Made by a program: the position numbers and the translations under genes. Below are positions 35,450 through 45,190 of a stretch of 64,000 bases of DNA, piece by piece (position 1 is the stretch's first letter; each line of letters starts with the position of its first letter). The notes beneath the pieces are model-generated. The model had not been told where the DNA came from. It saw only the letters and a list, made by a program, of their open reading frames with translations, and did no database searches. The DNA is from Nitrospirales bacterium (GTDB lineage: Bacteria > Nitrospirota > Nitrospiria > Nitrospirales > UBA8639): contig JAJDVY010000021.1 in NCBI GenBank assembly GCA_022825885.1, positions 43,932 to 107,931 on the forward strand, written 5' to 3'.

Positions 35450-36745
35450 TCAATGCGAAATTGTCAATAATTCCAACAGGTTGTCATGAAAATCCGGGAA
35501 AGACGTCGCAATGCAGCCGGTATCGAGAATGGTCGTTGGCTCGTCGCCTGTCAACGCGGCGATGGCCATGGCCATGGCAACGCGATGGTCGCCGTGGCTC
35601 ATGCAGGTTCCGCCTTTGATGGAGGCACCCCCCTGAAGAATAAATCCGTCCGGGGTTTCCTGCATGGGAACATTGAGTGTCGTGAGTTCCGCAGCCATGG
35701 TACGGATCCGGTCGGTTTCCTTGACGCGCAATTCTTCGGCCCCCGTCACGACGGTCCGGCCTTCGGCCAGCGCGGCCGCCACGCAAAAGATGGGAAACTC
35801 GTCGATCATTTTGGGGACGCGTGCGGCATCGATGGTCACACCCCGCAGCGGGGCCGTGCGGGCCACCAGATCCCCCACCGGCTCACCGGCCTCTTCCCTT
35901 GGGTTGACAATCCGGATATCCGCGCCCATTTCGCCGAGTATGTCCAGGATCCCGGTCCTGGCCGGATTGAGGCCGACGTTCAGGATTTGGACCTCGGAGC
36001 CGGGAACCAGGGTGGCCCCCACGAGAAAGAAGGCGGCGGCAGACAGGTCACCGGGAACCGACAGATCTTTGGCCGCATAGGTCGGACGGCCCGGCAGGAC
36101 GACGCGACACCCGTCGGTTTCGAGTGGAATCCCCAGATACCGGAACATTCGCTCGGTATGGTCCCGGGATTGCAGGGGCTCGGAAAACCGCGTCTCTCCA
36201 TCGGCGAACAGGCCCGCAAAGAGGACCGCCGACTTGATCTGGGCACTCGATACCGGCGATTGATATTCGATGCCCCGTAAGGCTCCTCCCTGGATGGCCA
36301 GCGGCGCCAATTCCCCCCTCCTCCTGCCTTGGATGGTCGCGCCCATCATGCGCAGAGGGTTGACGATCCGTCCCATGGGACGGCGGCGTAGCGAGTCGTC
36401 ACCGGTCAGGATCGAAAAAAACGGTTGGCCAGACAGCACTCCGGCCAACAGGCGAAGCCCCGTCCCGGAATTGCCGCAATCCAACTGCTGCGTGGGCTCC
36501 GCCAATCCGTTCAACCCCTTGCCCCAAACCCTGACCTGATCCGTTTCGACTTCGACGTTGACGCCCAACACCTGCAAGGCAGTGAGGGTATTGAGGCAAT
36601 CTTCTCCGCGACAATAGCCTTGAATCGTGGCCGAGCCTTCAGCCAGAGCGCTGGCAAGCAAGGCGCGATGGGTGATGGATTTGTCACCGGGCACCCGAAT
36701 CGTCCCACGCAAGGGTCCTTGCGGCGTAATCGTGAGCGTGTTCAT
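35450..36745 (-). CDS. aroA: 3-phosphoshikimate 1-carboxyvinyltransferase (EPSP synthase)
   Basis: AroA catalyses the sixth step of the shikimate pathway. The 431-residue protein carries RGTIRVPGDKSITHRALLASALAEG at the N-terminus, LDCGNSGTGLRLLAGVLSGQ, and the C-terminal LRVKETDRIRTMAAEL and HGDHRVAMAMAIAAL signatures. Its ATG overlaps the tyrA stop (ATGA), showing translational coupling. The sequence GDKSITHR places it among the class tolerating various glyphosate sensitivities; no inference is made. Confidence 0.97.
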   Translation of the reverse strand: MNTLTITPQGPLRGTIRVPGDKSITHRALLASALAEGSATIQGYCRGEDCLNTLTALQVLGVNVEVETDQVRVWGKGLNGLAEPTQQLDCGNSGTGLRLLAGVLSGQPFFSILTGDDSLRRRPMGRIVNPLRMMGATIQGRRRGELAPLAIQGGALRGIEYQSPVSSAQIKSAVLFAGLFADGETRFSEPLQSRDHTERMFRYLGIPLETDGCRVVLPGRPTYAAKDLSVPGDLSAAAFFLVGATLVPGSEVQILNVGLNPARTGILDILGEMGADIRIVNPREEAGEPVGDLVARTAPLRGVTIDAARVPKMIDEFPIFCVAAALAEGRTVVTGAEELRVKETDRIRTMAAELTTLNVPMQETPDGFILQGGASIKGGTCMSHGDHRVAMAMAIAALTGDEPTTILDTGCIATSFPDFHDNLLELLTISH

Positions 36746-37626
36746 TTCAGCCGCTGCCGCGATTCCCGAGCCTTGGCGATTTCGCGCTCCAAGCCCGGAC
36801 CGTCCTTCGCTTGGATCAACGCCTTGAAGCGCTGCAAGTGTTTTTCCATGGCTTCGGTCATCGCCAGAAGATTGTCGGCGTTCCACAGAAAAATATCGCG
36901 CCACATTTCCGGAGACGCGGCTGCGATTCGGGTCGTATCCCGCAAGCCGCCACCGGCATAATCCAGCAGGGAACAACGATCGTTGTTCCCTACGTCGGTT
37001 TGTTGTTCAAGATCCACCAAGGCATTCATGAGTGCGAAGGCTGCGACGTGAGGCAAATGGCTGACCGCCCCCAATATCCAATCGTGTACAAAGGGATCGA
37101 TCGACCGGACGAGACAACCCATGATTTCCCAGACGTGCCGCACCGTGAGGAGGGCCTGCGAATCGGTTTGCGCCGTCGGCGTGACCAGACACAGTGCATT
37201 GGTGAACAAATCAACGGACCCTTCCCCGACCCCGGACGATTCCTTTCCGGCGATGGGATGAGCGCCCACGAAATGCACACCGGCGGGAATCAACGTTTCC
37301 ACCTGTTCCACCAGGGGGCCCTTGACGCTTCCCACGTCGCTCACGATCGTTCCGGGCTCCAGGAGGGAGCCCCATTCCCTGAGATGACCGGCATAACTTT
37401 CCACCGGCGTGGCGAGAATGACCAACTCCGTCCCCGGCATCGCGGCTTTGGGATCACGCTCAAACGTATCGACGGCCCCGCGTTGCACGGCCAATTCCAG
37501 ATTGCCCAGACTCCGACCCACGCCGACGACGCGATCGGCCAGTCCCTGACGCTTCAGGATCATGCCCATGGAGCCCCCGATCAAACCGACTCCGACGATC
37601 GCGACTTGTCTGAAATGGACGGTCAT
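36742..37626 (-). CDS. tyrA: Prephenate dehydrogenase
   Basis: TyrA makes 4-hydroxyphenylpyruvate for tyrosine. The 294-residue product has the NAD-binding VAIVGVGLIGGSMGMIL, VILATPVESY, DVGSVKGPLVEQV, and the catalytic-histidine region VGAHPIAGKESSGVG, followed by the helical dimerisation domain (SHLPHVAAFALMNAL). Residues about 212-219 (VGNNDRCS) come from a family C palindrome in the DNA and appear as an insertion in a loop before LLDYAGGGLRDTTRIA. There is no ACT domain. It lies 22 bases after aroF. Confidence 0.95.
   Translation of the reverse strand: MTVHFRQVAIVGVGLIGGSMGMILKRQGLADRVVGVGRSLGNLELAVQRGAVDTFERDPKAAMPGTELVILATPVESYAGHLREWGSLLEPGTIVSDVGSVKGPLVEQVETLIPAGVHFVGAHPIAGKESSGVGEGSVDLFTNALCLVTPTAQTDSQALLTVRHVWEIMGCLVRSIDPFVHDWILGAVSHLPHVAAFALMNALVDLEQQTDVGNNDRCSLLDYAGGGLRDTTRIAAASPEMWRDIFLWNADNLLAMTEAMEKHLQRFKALIQAKDGPGLEREIAKARESRQRLK
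36968..36991. repeat. Family C palindrome inside tyrA
   Basis: A 24-base perfect palindrome centred on CGATCG (arms AGGGAACAACGA and TCGTTGTTCCCT) lies in frame within tyrA. The core matches the intergenic copy at 19254-19281. Confidence 0.75.
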
Positions 37627-37648
37627 GGTCTGAAGAAGAAACGGCGGG

Positions 37649-38662
37649 CTATAATTCTCTTCCCACGGCCTGCGCAAGGAGTCTCAGGTTGTTCATCAAT
37701 TCCTTGAACCGACTGGGTTTGAGCGATTCCTCGCCATCGCAGAGAGCGCATTCCGGATTGGAATGGACCTCGATCAGAAGCCCGTCGGCACCCGCCGCAA
37801 TGGCGGCCTTGGCCATGGGAGCCACCAGGTTCCATTTGCCCGTCGCGTGACTGGGGTCGACGATCACCGGCAAATGCGACAGGCCTTTCAGCGTGGGCAC
37901 CGCGGCCAGGTCCAACGTATTGCGGTACTGGGTTTCGAATGTGCGAATGCCGCGTTCACACAACATCACGTTGCGATTGCCGCGGGAGACGATGTACTCG
38001 GCCGATAACAAAAATTCCTTGATCGTGGCGGACAGCCCCCGTTTCAGGAGAACCGGCTTATCATAGGCCCCGACTTCCTTGAGCAATTCGAAGTTCTGCA
38101 TATTCCGGGCCCCGATCTGAATCACGTCGGCTTTTTCCAGGAACACGTCCGTGTCACGGGGATCCAAAATTTCGCTGACCACGGGCATTCCCGTCTGCTT
38201 TTTCGCTTCAACCAGGAAATCAAGTCCTTCCCGACCCAGGCCTTGAAACGAATAAGGCGAGGTTCGCGGTTTGTACGCACCCCCCCGCAGGATCGCGCCG
38301 CCCGCGGTTTTGACGGCATGCGCAATCCCCACCGTCACTTCCAATTTCTCCACGGCACAGGGACCGGCCATCACCACCAACCGGTTACCGCCTACCGTAA
38401 CCCCATCCACCGCGACCGTCGAATCCCGGGATTGAAATTCCCGGCCCACCAGCTTCCACGGTGTCAAAATGGGCGTCACGCTTTCCACGCCGGGGAACAC
38501 GCTGAGTGGTTGATGTTCCAGCAGGCGTTCGTCACCAATCACCCCGATGATGGTGCGCTCCTCACCACGGGACATTTGCGATTTCAAGCCCAGTTCCCGG
38601 AGTCGGTCCGTCACGTGGTCGATGTCCTCTTCCGTGGCGGTCGGCTTGAATACGATAATCAT
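37649..38662 (-). CDS. aroF: 3-deoxy-7-phosphoheptulonate synthase (type I beta)
   Basis: This enzyme starts the shikimate pathway from PEP and erythrose 4-phosphate. The 337-residue protein has an N-terminal ferredoxin-like regulatory domain (1-70, [25 protein letters not shown]) as in Thermotoga-type enzymes. Its KDO8P-like barrel has [59 protein letters not shown] and LIEVHSNPE. The N-terminal domain implies feedback control by an aromatic amino acid. It overlaps hisC by four bases. Confidence 0.95.
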   Translation of the reverse strand: MIIVFKPTATEEDIDHVTDRLRELGLKSQMSRGEERTIIGVIGDERLLEHQPLSVFPGVESVTPILTPWKLVGREFQSRDSTVAVDGVTVGGNRLVVMAGPCAVEKLEVTVGIAHAVKTAGGAILRGGAYKPRTSPYSFQGLGREGLDFLVEAKKQTGMPVVSEILDPRDTDVFLEKADVIQIGARNMQNFELLKEVGAYDKPVLLKRGLSATIKEFLLSAEYIVSRGNRNVMLCERGIRTFETQYRNTLDLAAVPTLKGLSHLPVIVDPSHATGKWNLVAPMAKAAIAAGADGLLIEVHSNPECALCDGEESLKPSRFKELMNNLRLLAQAVGREL

Positions 38663-39762
38663 CGTGAATCCTTATCCATCGGCAAGGTCTCCAGCACACG
38701 GCTCAGGGCATCGAGGAATCGACGGTTCTCCTCCGGCCGCCCGATCGTCACCCGAAGCATCGACCCGGAAATGTGCCGGACGATGACGCCTTCACATAGA
38801 AGCCGGTCGAACACGGCGCGGCCGTCCCGGTGCGTGTCGAAATAGAGAAAGTTGGCCTGGCTGGGAAACGGTGCCAATCCGAGTGCATGAAGCCCGTTGC
38901 CCACCGACGCCATTTCCGATTCATTGAGCGCGCGGCTGGCGGCCACGTGTTGTTCGTCATCCAACGCGGCCCGGGCAGCGAATTGTGCCAGGGTATTGGC
39001 GTTAAAGGGATTCCGTACGCGATGCAGATAGCCGGTGATGTCCGGGGTCGTTATCCCGTATCCGATCCGCAATCCCGCCAACCCGTAAATCTTGGAAAAC
39101 GTCCGTAACACCACCACCGGCCGGTTTGCTCGAACGTAGTCGAGGGTGTCGGGATATTGCGGATCCCGGACGTATTCATAATAGGCCTCATCGAACACGA
39201 CGATCACGTCATCCGGGACGGCGACCATGAATTCCCGGACCTCATCGCGCGTCACCATGGTGCCTGTGGGATTGTTGGGATTGCAGACAAACACCAGTCG
39301 CGTTCGATCGGTCACGGCTCGCGCCATGGCCGGGAGATCGTGACGCCAGTCGTTCAAGGGGATTTCCACGCAGACCCCATGCCCGCCGGTCACGGCCAGC
39401 TTGTACATGACGAAAGTGTGGTCCGCCATGACGGCTTCCTCGCCGGGGGACATGAACGTCTTGACCAACAGGCTGATGATTTCATCGGACCCATTGCCCA
39501 CGACGATCTGATTGCCGGATACTTTCCAGCGTTCGGCCAGCGCGCGGGTGAGAGCATGCGCCCCGCCGTCCGGATAGAGATGCACGGTCTCTTTTCCTGC
39601 CTCCAACGCCGCCAGCGCCTTGGGGGAAGGACCGAGCGGATTTTCATTGGACGCGAGTTTGACCGCATCGTAAATGCCCAATTCCCGTTCCAATTCATCC
39701 AGGGGTTTCCCCGGGGAGTACGGAACGAGCTTGGCTATGCTGGGATGAACTCGGAGAGGCAT
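38659..39762 (-). CDS. hisC: Histidinol-phosphate / aromatic aminotransferase
   Basis: This class I/II PLP aminotransferase of 367 residues has LASNENPLGPSP at the start, VVGNGSDEIISLL, VCNPNNPTGTMV, VFDEAYYEY and the PLP-lysine site TFSKIYGLAGLRIGYG. By sequence it is HisC-like. Its place between pheA and aroF suggests it also or mainly transaminates phenylpyruvate, hydroxyphenylpyruvate or prephenate, so the biological name is uncertain. It lies 68 bases after pheA and overlaps aroF (ATGA). Confidence 0.92.
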   Translation of the reverse strand: MPLRVHPSIAKLVPYSPGKPLDELERELGIYDAVKLASNENPLGPSPKALAALEAGKETVHLYPDGGAHALTRALAERWKVSGNQIVVGNGSDEIISLLVKTFMSPGEEAVMADHTFVMYKLAVTGGHGVCVEIPLNDWRHDLPAMARAVTDRTRLVFVCNPNNPTGTMVTRDEVREFMVAVPDDVIVVFDEAYYEYVRDPQYPDTLDYVRANRPVVVLRTFSKIYGLAGLRIGYGITTPDITGYLHRVRNPFNANTLAQFAARAALDDEQHVAASRALNESEMASVGNGLHALGLAPFPSQANFLYFDTHRDGRAVFDRLLCEGVIVRHISGSMLRVTIGRPEENRRFLDALSRVLETLPMDKDSR

Positions 39763-39830
39763 TGGCGACTCATGCGGTCGTGCTTATCTCACGTCTCCTT
39801 CACGAAAGCAGACCGGCGTCTCCCCTCGCG

Positions 39831-40913
39831 TCAGGAATGGACCGGATACGAACCAAGCACTTTCAAGAACAAACACCGGCTCTTCAGTTCCTCGATAGTC
39901 CGGCGGATCCGGTCTTCTCGTATATGGCCTTCGATATCGACAAAGAAGATATATTCCCAGGCCTTGCGACGCGAGGGCCTGGACTCGATTTTCGTCATGT
40001 TGATGCCGCTGGAGGCAACGGGCCGCAGCAGATCATAGAGCGCGCCGGCCTTGTCTTTAAACGACAGCATGACGGAGGTCTTATCACTGCCCGTCGGCTC
40101 GGCGCCATGCTTGCACAACACCAGAAATCGCGTGCAGTTGTTGATGTTATCCTCAATTCTCGATTTCAACACGTTCAGACCATACATGTGAGCCGCGAGT
40201 TCTGAGGCGATGGCCGCGGAACGAGGCTCCTCCGCGCACCGCTCGGCCGCACGCGACGTACTCGAGGCTTCCACCACCGGCACCGCATCCATGTTGGTGT
40301 TCAACCAATTCCGGCACTGCGCGAGGGCTTGCGAATGTGAATGGATCTTTTCCACGTCCTCGATCCGTTCACACTTGGACATGAGATGATGGGAAATCTC
40401 CTGCATGATTTCCCCATAGATCAACAGATTGGAGTCGACAAACATATCGAGGGTGTAATTCACCGCGCCTTCGGTCGAGTTTTCGACTGGCACAACCCCG
40501 TAGATCGCACGCTCGCGTTCCACTTCATCGAAGACTTCTTTGATCCCGCCGACCGGCACGTATTGGGCAGACGCCCCGAATTTGCCCAAGGCCGCCAAAT
40601 GGGTAAACGTGGCAGGCGGACCCAGGTATGCCACGGTCTGCGTGCCTTCCAGCGACAGGGACGCGGACATGATTTCCCGGTACACCGGGCGAATCGCTTC
40701 GTTGGGGAAGGGGCCCGTGTTCTGACGTACCAGACGGTCCACGACGAAGGCCTCTCGCCCGGCGGTGTGCAGCAGGGCCTGAGGGTCCGCTTTCCGTTTC
40801 GCCTTGCCGATCGTGATGACGTGACGAGAGCGCTCATTGAGGAGCCGCAGGATCTCGTTGTCCAACCGATCGATTTCCTTCCGGGATTTGTCTATGTGTT
40901 GTTGTTCCGACAT
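39831..40913 (-). CDS. pheA: Chorismate mutase / prephenate dehydratase
   Basis: PheA converts chorismate to phenylpyruvate. The 360-residue product has an AroQ-type chorismate mutase domain (1-90, IDRLDNEILRLLNERSRHVITIGKAK), a prephenate dehydratase domain (95-280, VAYLGPPATFTHLAA, GVVPVENSTEGAVN, NCTRFLVL) and a C-terminal ACT domain (about 290-360, with ESRPSRRKAWEYIFFVDI) for phenylalanine inhibition. AGGTCGCGGC before the ATG supports the start. It is the first gene of the long leftward series. Confidence 0.96.
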   Translation of the reverse strand: MSEQQHIDKSRKEIDRLDNEILRLLNERSRHVITIGKAKRKADPQALLHTAGREAFVVDRLVRQNTGPFPNEAIRPVYREIMSASLSLEGTQTVAYLGPPATFTHLAALGKFGASAQYVPVGGIKEVFDEVERERAIYGVVPVENSTEGAVNYTLDMFVDSNLLIYGEIMQEISHHLMSKCERIEDVEKIHSHSQALAQCRNWLNTNMDAVPVVEASSTSRAAERCAEEPRSAAIASELAAHMYGLNVLKSRIEDNINNCTRFLVLCKHGAEPTGSDKTSVMLSFKDKAGALYDLLRPVASSGINMTKIESRPSRRKAWEYIFFVDIEGHIREDRIRRTIEELKSRCLFLKVLGSYPVHS

Positions 40914-41189
40914 GCCGCGACCTGGGAAACAGCCCTGTATGATTGAGCATACGCAGACGCACCCGTCTTTGCAAGAAATCAAGGGCATCAGTCGGCTCAA
41001 CTGCAAAGGATGGATCGAAAAAGACGGCGAAGGTCTGCCTGAAATTCGAAAACTGGAAATGGCCGGGAAAAATAGAGTAGTCTCACCTTCTTACTTTGCT
41101 CCGAATGACAGATTCGGGTTATCGTTGCCTCTTGTTTTCGTATCAGGGACTGAAAGGGTTGACGTAACACGGAGTGCACGTCTTCCGCA
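40914..41189. other. Divergent intergenic region between pheA and the HAD/trehalose-phosphatase gene
   Basis: This region should contain the promoter of the leftward aromatic operon. I see no strong sigma-70 match on the minus strand and no leader peptide rich in Phe or Tyr codons. The plus-strand promoter lies just beyond, at 41190-41217. Confidence 0.4.
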
Positions 41190-41217
41190 TTGCTTTGTCG
41201 CCCTTTCCCATTATATT
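41190..41217 (+). promoter_or_regulatory. Promoter of the HAD/trehalose-phosphatase gene, leaderless arrangement
   Basis: TTGCTT (41190-41195) and TATATT (41212-41217) are 16 bases apart. The ATG at 41226 follows eight bases after the -10 box and has no Shine-Dalgarno. Confidence 0.45.
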
Positions 41218-41225
41218 TTCACAAC

Positions 41226-42803
41226 ATGACGGATCAACCCATACTGGAGTTGAGCGGTTTCGATGCCGCGATTTTTGACCTCGACGGGGTCATCACCAAG
41301 ACGGCAGCGGTTCACGCAGCCGCGTGGAAACACCTGTTTGATGACTATCTCCGGCAGCAGGCCGAGCTATCCGGGGAAGCGTTTCACGCCTTCGATCCCG
41401 TCAAGGACTATTGTACCTACGTCGACGGCAAGCCCAGGTATGACGGCGTCACCAGTTTTTTGGCCTCCCGCGGTATCACGCTGTCCCATGGAGACCCCTC
41501 GGACCCGCCTGAGCATGAAACCGTTTGCGGGCTGGGGAATCGCAAGAACGTCGAATTCCTGAAGATCCTTCATGAGAACGGGGTGGCGGTCTTTCCTTCG
41601 ACGATTGCGCTCATGCGGTTGCTGAAATCTCTGGGTAAAAAAACCGCGATCGTCACGGCCAGTGAAAACGGCCGAGCCATCGTGCAAGCCGCGGGCGTGA
41701 CGGATCTGTTCGAGGTGATGGTGGACGGCCGGGATGCACGCGCCTTGAATCTGCGCGGGAAACCGCACCCCGACACCTTCTTGAGAGCTGCAGAATGTTT
41801 GGAGGTCCCGCCTCAACGAGCCGTCGTGTGTGAAGACGCGCTGGCCGGGGTGGAGGCCGGGCGAGCCGGAGACTTCGGCCTGGTCGTGGGCCTGGACCGC
41901 GTCGGCCAAGCCGACGCCCTGTCTGCCCACGGCGGGGACGTGGTCGTCCCGGATTTGGAAGAACTCATAGTCCGGGATGAAGCCGGGATCACGTGGCGCA
42001 GCGCCACGGCCTTGCCGTCCGCACTCGATCGATTCGATGACGTGCTGGCACGGTTGGGGCAACAACCGGTCGTGATGTTTCTCGATTACGATGGCACCCT
42101 GACCCCGATTGTGGACCGGCCTGATCTGGCCGTGTTGGCGCAGGACATGCGGGACGTCCTGGACGCGTTGAGTCGTCAATGTCCGGTGGGGATCATCAGC
42201 GGCCGGGACCGCAAGGACGTGACGAACCTCGTCAACCTGAATTCGCTGATCTACGCCGGCAGTCACGGTTTCGACATTGCCGGGCCGGAACACTTCACCC
42301 TGTCCCATGAAGTCGGAACGCAATTTTCCAAGGCTCTCGATCACGCGGAGGCCATGCTCCGGCCTCTCCTCGAACCCGTTGTCGGCACCCTGATCGAGCG
42401 AAAAAAATTCTCCATCGCGGTGCACTATCGCCTGGTCGACCCCGGTGAGGTCTCCAAAGTCGAAGCGGCCGTCACCCAGGTCATGGCGGAGTCTCCCGAT
42501 CTCCGGCGCTCGGCAGGCAAGATGGTCTTCGAAATGCAACCGCAGCTCGACTGGGACAAAGGGAAAGCCCTGTTGTGGTTACTGGAAGGCATGAAGTGGA
42601 AGGAGCATCACTATCAACCCGTGTATATCGGCGACGATCTCACGGACGAACACGCGTTTCGTGAATTGGTCGAACGTGGCGTGGGGATCGTGGTGGAACA
42701 CGGCTCCCGCTTTTCGTCGGCCTCCCATGCATTGCAAGACCCCCGCGCGGTGAAAGAATTTCTTCTGCGATTGAGTCGTCACCTGGAAAGCCAAACGCCA
42801 TGA
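41226..42803 (+). CDS. Fusion of beta-phosphoglucomutase-like HAD and trehalose-6-phosphatase
   Basis: The 525-residue protein has two phosphatase-fold domains. Residues 1-240 are beta-phosphoglucomutase-like (AAIFDLDGVITKTAAVHAAAWKHLFDDYL, then KTAIVTASENGRAI and VVCEDALAGVEAGRAG). Residues 265-520 are trehalose-phosphatase-like (VVMFLDYDGTLTPIVDRPDLA, VGIISGRDRKDV, KMVFEMQPQLDWDKGKAL, VYIGDDLTDEHAF). One polypeptide could thus dephosphorylate trehalose 6-phosphate and interconvert glucose 1- and 6-phosphate. The downstream GH65 phosphorylase starts within its stop codon. No trehalose-6-phosphate synthase is in the window. Confidence 0.9.
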   Translation: MTDQPILELSGFDAAIFDLDGVITKTAAVHAAAWKHLFDDYLRQQAELSGEAFHAFDPVKDYCTYVDGKPRYDGVTSFLASRGITLSHGDPSDPPEHETVCGLGNRKNVEFLKILHENGVAVFPSTIALMRLLKSLGKKTAIVTASENGRAIVQAAGVTDLFEVMVDGRDARALNLRGKPHPDTFLRAAECLEVPPQRAVVCEDALAGVEAGRAGDFGLVVGLDRVGQADALSAHGGDVVVPDLEELIVRDEAGITWRSATALPSALDRFDDVLARLGQQPVVMFLDYDGTLTPIVDRPDLAVLAQDMRDVLDALSRQCPVGIISGRDRKDVTNLVNLNSLIYAGSHGFDIAGPEHFTLSHEVGTQFSKALDHAEAMLRPLLEPVVGTLIERKKFSIAVHYRLVDPGEVSKVEAAVTQVMAESPDLRRSAGKMVFEMQPQLDWDKGKALLWLLEGMKWKEHHYQPVYIGDDLTDEHAFRELVERGVGIVVEHGSRFSSASHALQDPRAVKEFLLRLSRHLESQTP

Positions 42804-45190
42804 GCGACTGGTCACTGATCTACGACGGATTCGACCCCGCGCGGGAGCGCCTGCGCGAAGCCCTGTGTACGCTGGGCAACGGATACTTTGCCACCCGCGG
42901 GGCGGCCCCTGAAGCCATGGCCGATGCCACGCACTACCCGGGGACCTACCTGGCCGGCGGATACAACCGGCTACAGACCGAGATCGAAGGCCGGACGATC
43001 GAGAATGAAGACCTCGCGAACCTGCCGAATTGGTTGGTCCTGACCTTTCGCCACCCCGGCGACGAGTGGTTCAGCGTCCAAGCCGTTGACCTGCTCTCGT
43101 ACCGGCAGACCTTGGACCTCAAGTCCGGGGTCCTGCATCGTTCGTATCAATTTCAGGACCGCCAAGGCCGAAAGACCACGGTGAGCAGCAGACGGTTCGT
43201 CCACCTGGGTGATCCGCACCTGGCCGGGTTGGAGGTCGTGATCACCCCGGACAACTGGTCCGGCCCGTTGGAGATCCATACCGGCCTCGACGGCGGGGTT
43301 CGCAACACCGGCGTCCCACGCTACGCGGCCCTGAACAACCTCCACTTATCGCCTCTGGAAGCCTCTGCGTTCGGGCGCGACGGAATCTTCCTGTGTACGG
43401 AGACGACCCAATCGAAAATCCGCATCGCCCAAGCCGCGCGCACCGGCTTCTATCCCGATGCGGCCTGGGCAGACCTGCCCAGGACCCCGGTGCAGGAACG
43501 GGACTACATCGGCCAGGAATGTGCGGTTCCCATGACGGAAGGCCAGCCCCTGACCGTTGAAAAAATCGTGACGTTGTATACATCCCGGGATCACGGCATT
43601 TCTGAATGCGGAGAGGAGGCTCGTGATGCTCTCGTGCATGCCGGCAGGTTCGAGGACCTGCTCCGGTCGCATACGCAGCACTGGGATCAGGTCTGGCAAC
43701 AGTGCGACCTGGGCCTGCAGGGCGGCGAAGGCTCCCAGCTCACGCTGCGGTTGCACCTCTTTCACCTGCTGCAAACGGTCTCGTCGCATACGATCGAGTT
43801 GGACGCGGGCGTCCCTGCACGAGGGTGGCACGGCGAAGCCTATCGGGGACACATCTTCTGGGACGAACTCTACATTTTCCCGGTGTTGAACCTGCGTTTC
43901 CCGGCCCTGACCAAGGCGCTGCTGTTGTACCGGCATCGACGCCTCGAACAGGCCAGACGAAACGCCAGGACGGCCGGTTTCAGCGGGGCCCTCTATCCCT
44001 GGCAAAGCGGCAGCAACGGCCGCGAAGAAAGCCAGATCCTGCATCTGAACCCCAAATCCGGCCGATGGGTCCCGGACCACAGCACGCTCCAACGCCACGT
44101 GAACGCGGCCATTGCCTATAACATCTGGGAGTACGTCGAAGCCACCGACGACTGGGAGTTTCTTTCTGGCCGGGGCGCGGAAATGTTTCTGGAGATCGCC
44201 AGGTTTTGGGTCAGCGCCACTTCATTCAATGCCGATAAGGACCGCTATGAGATTTTGCGGGTGATGGGACCCGATGAATACCACGATCAATATCCGGATG
44301 CCGAGATCCCGGGCCTGAACAACAATGCCTACACCAACGTTATGGTGGTGTGGATCCTGTGCCGGGCCCTGGAACTCCTTGACCTGCTCGCGGCGTCGGG
44401 ACGGACCGAGGTTCGAGACCTCCTGCACGTCAGCCCCACCGAGATCGCCTTGTGGGAAGACATCAGCCGGAAGATGTTCGTGCCGTTTCACGAGGAGGGG
44501 ATTATCAGTCAATTCGAAGGGTATGAGGCGTTAACGGAATTCGAGTGGGAACGCTACCGCCGGCAATACGGGGACATCCACCGGCTGGACCGGATCCTCG
44601 AAGCCGAAGGGGATTCCACGAATCGCTACAAACTCTCCAAACAGGCCGACGTACTGATGCTCTTTTACCTGTTCTCCTCGGAGGAACTACGTTCCCTGTT
44701 CGACCGGCTGGGCTATCCGTTCGAGACGACCACGATTTCCCGGAACGTCGAGTATTACTCGGCGCGAACGGCGCATGGGTCTTCACTCAGCCGGGTGGTG
44801 CACGCCTGGGCCATGACGAAGTCCGACCCGGAAGTTGCCTGGGAACTGTTCAAGGAGGCTTTGGGCGTGGACGTCTCTGACCTGCAAGCCGGCACGACTG
44901 CGGAAGGCATCCACGTGGGGGCCATGGCCGGGACGGTCGATCTGATGCAGCGTGCGTATACGGGGTGGGAAATCAGGGAAGGCATGCTCTGTTTCAATCC
45001 CTGCCTCCCCTCGGCAGTGGAAGCGCTCCACCTTCGGCTAAGCTATCGCGGCCATTCCCTTGAGGTGACCGTCACTCCGGGCACGTTTCAACTCGCCTCA
45101 CGCCCGGGTCGCGCGGCGTCAATCCGGGTATTCATCAAAGACCAATCCCACACCCTCACGCCCGGGCACACCATCAAGACGATCCTGTAA
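42800..45190 (+). CDS. Glycoside hydrolase family 65 phosphorylase (trehalose/maltose/kojibiose type)
   Basis: GH65 enzymes split an alpha-glucosidic disaccharide with phosphate, releasing beta-glucose 1-phosphate. The 796-residue protein has the N-terminal beta-sandwich (ALCTLGNGYFATRGAAPE), the (alpha/alpha)6 barrel with HGEAYRGHIFWDELYIFPVL, catalytic acid in VMGPDEYHDQYPD, and the phosphate-binding SKQADVLML and YYSARTAHGSSLSRVVHAWAM, followed by the C-terminal sheet. It overlaps the upstream gene by four bases (ATGA). Its product is exactly the substrate of a beta-phosphoglucomutase, which the partner gene supplies. Trehalose is the likeliest substrate. Confidence 0.92.
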   Translation: MSDWSLIYDGFDPARERLREALCTLGNGYFATRGAAPEAMADATHYPGTYLAGGYNRLQTEIEGRTIENEDLANLPNWLVLTFRHPGDEWFSVQAVDLLSYRQTLDLKSGVLHRSYQFQDRQGRKTTVSSRRFVHLGDPHLAGLEVVITPDNWSGPLEIHTGLDGGVRNTGVPRYAALNNLHLSPLEASAFGRDGIFLCTETTQSKIRIAQAARTGFYPDAAWADLPRTPVQERDYIGQECAVPMTEGQPLTVEKIVTLYTSRDHGISECGEEARDALVHAGRFEDLLRSHTQHWDQVWQQCDLGLQGGEGSQLTLRLHLFHLLQTVSSHTIELDAGVPARGWHGEAYRGHIFWDELYIFPVLNLRFPALTKALLLYRHRRLEQARRNARTAGFSGALYPWQSGSNGREESQILHLNPKSGRWVPDHSTLQRHVNAAIAYNIWEYVEATDDWEFLSGRGAEMFLEIARFWVSATSFNADKDRYEILRVMGPDEYHDQYPDAEIPGLNNNAYTNVMVVWILCRALELLDLLAASGRTEVRDLLHVSPTEIALWEDISRKMFVPFHEEGIISQFEGYEALTEFEWERYRRQYGDIHRLDRILEAEGDSTNRYKLSKQADVLMLFYLFSSEELRSLFDRLGYPFETTTISRNVEYYSARTAHGSSLSRVVHAWAMTKSDPEVAWELFKEALGVDVSDLQAGTTAEGIHVGAMAGTVDLMQRAYTGWEIREGMLCFNPCLPSAVEALHLRLSYRGHSLEVTVTPGTFQLASRPGRAASIRVFIKDQSHTLTPGHTIKTIL

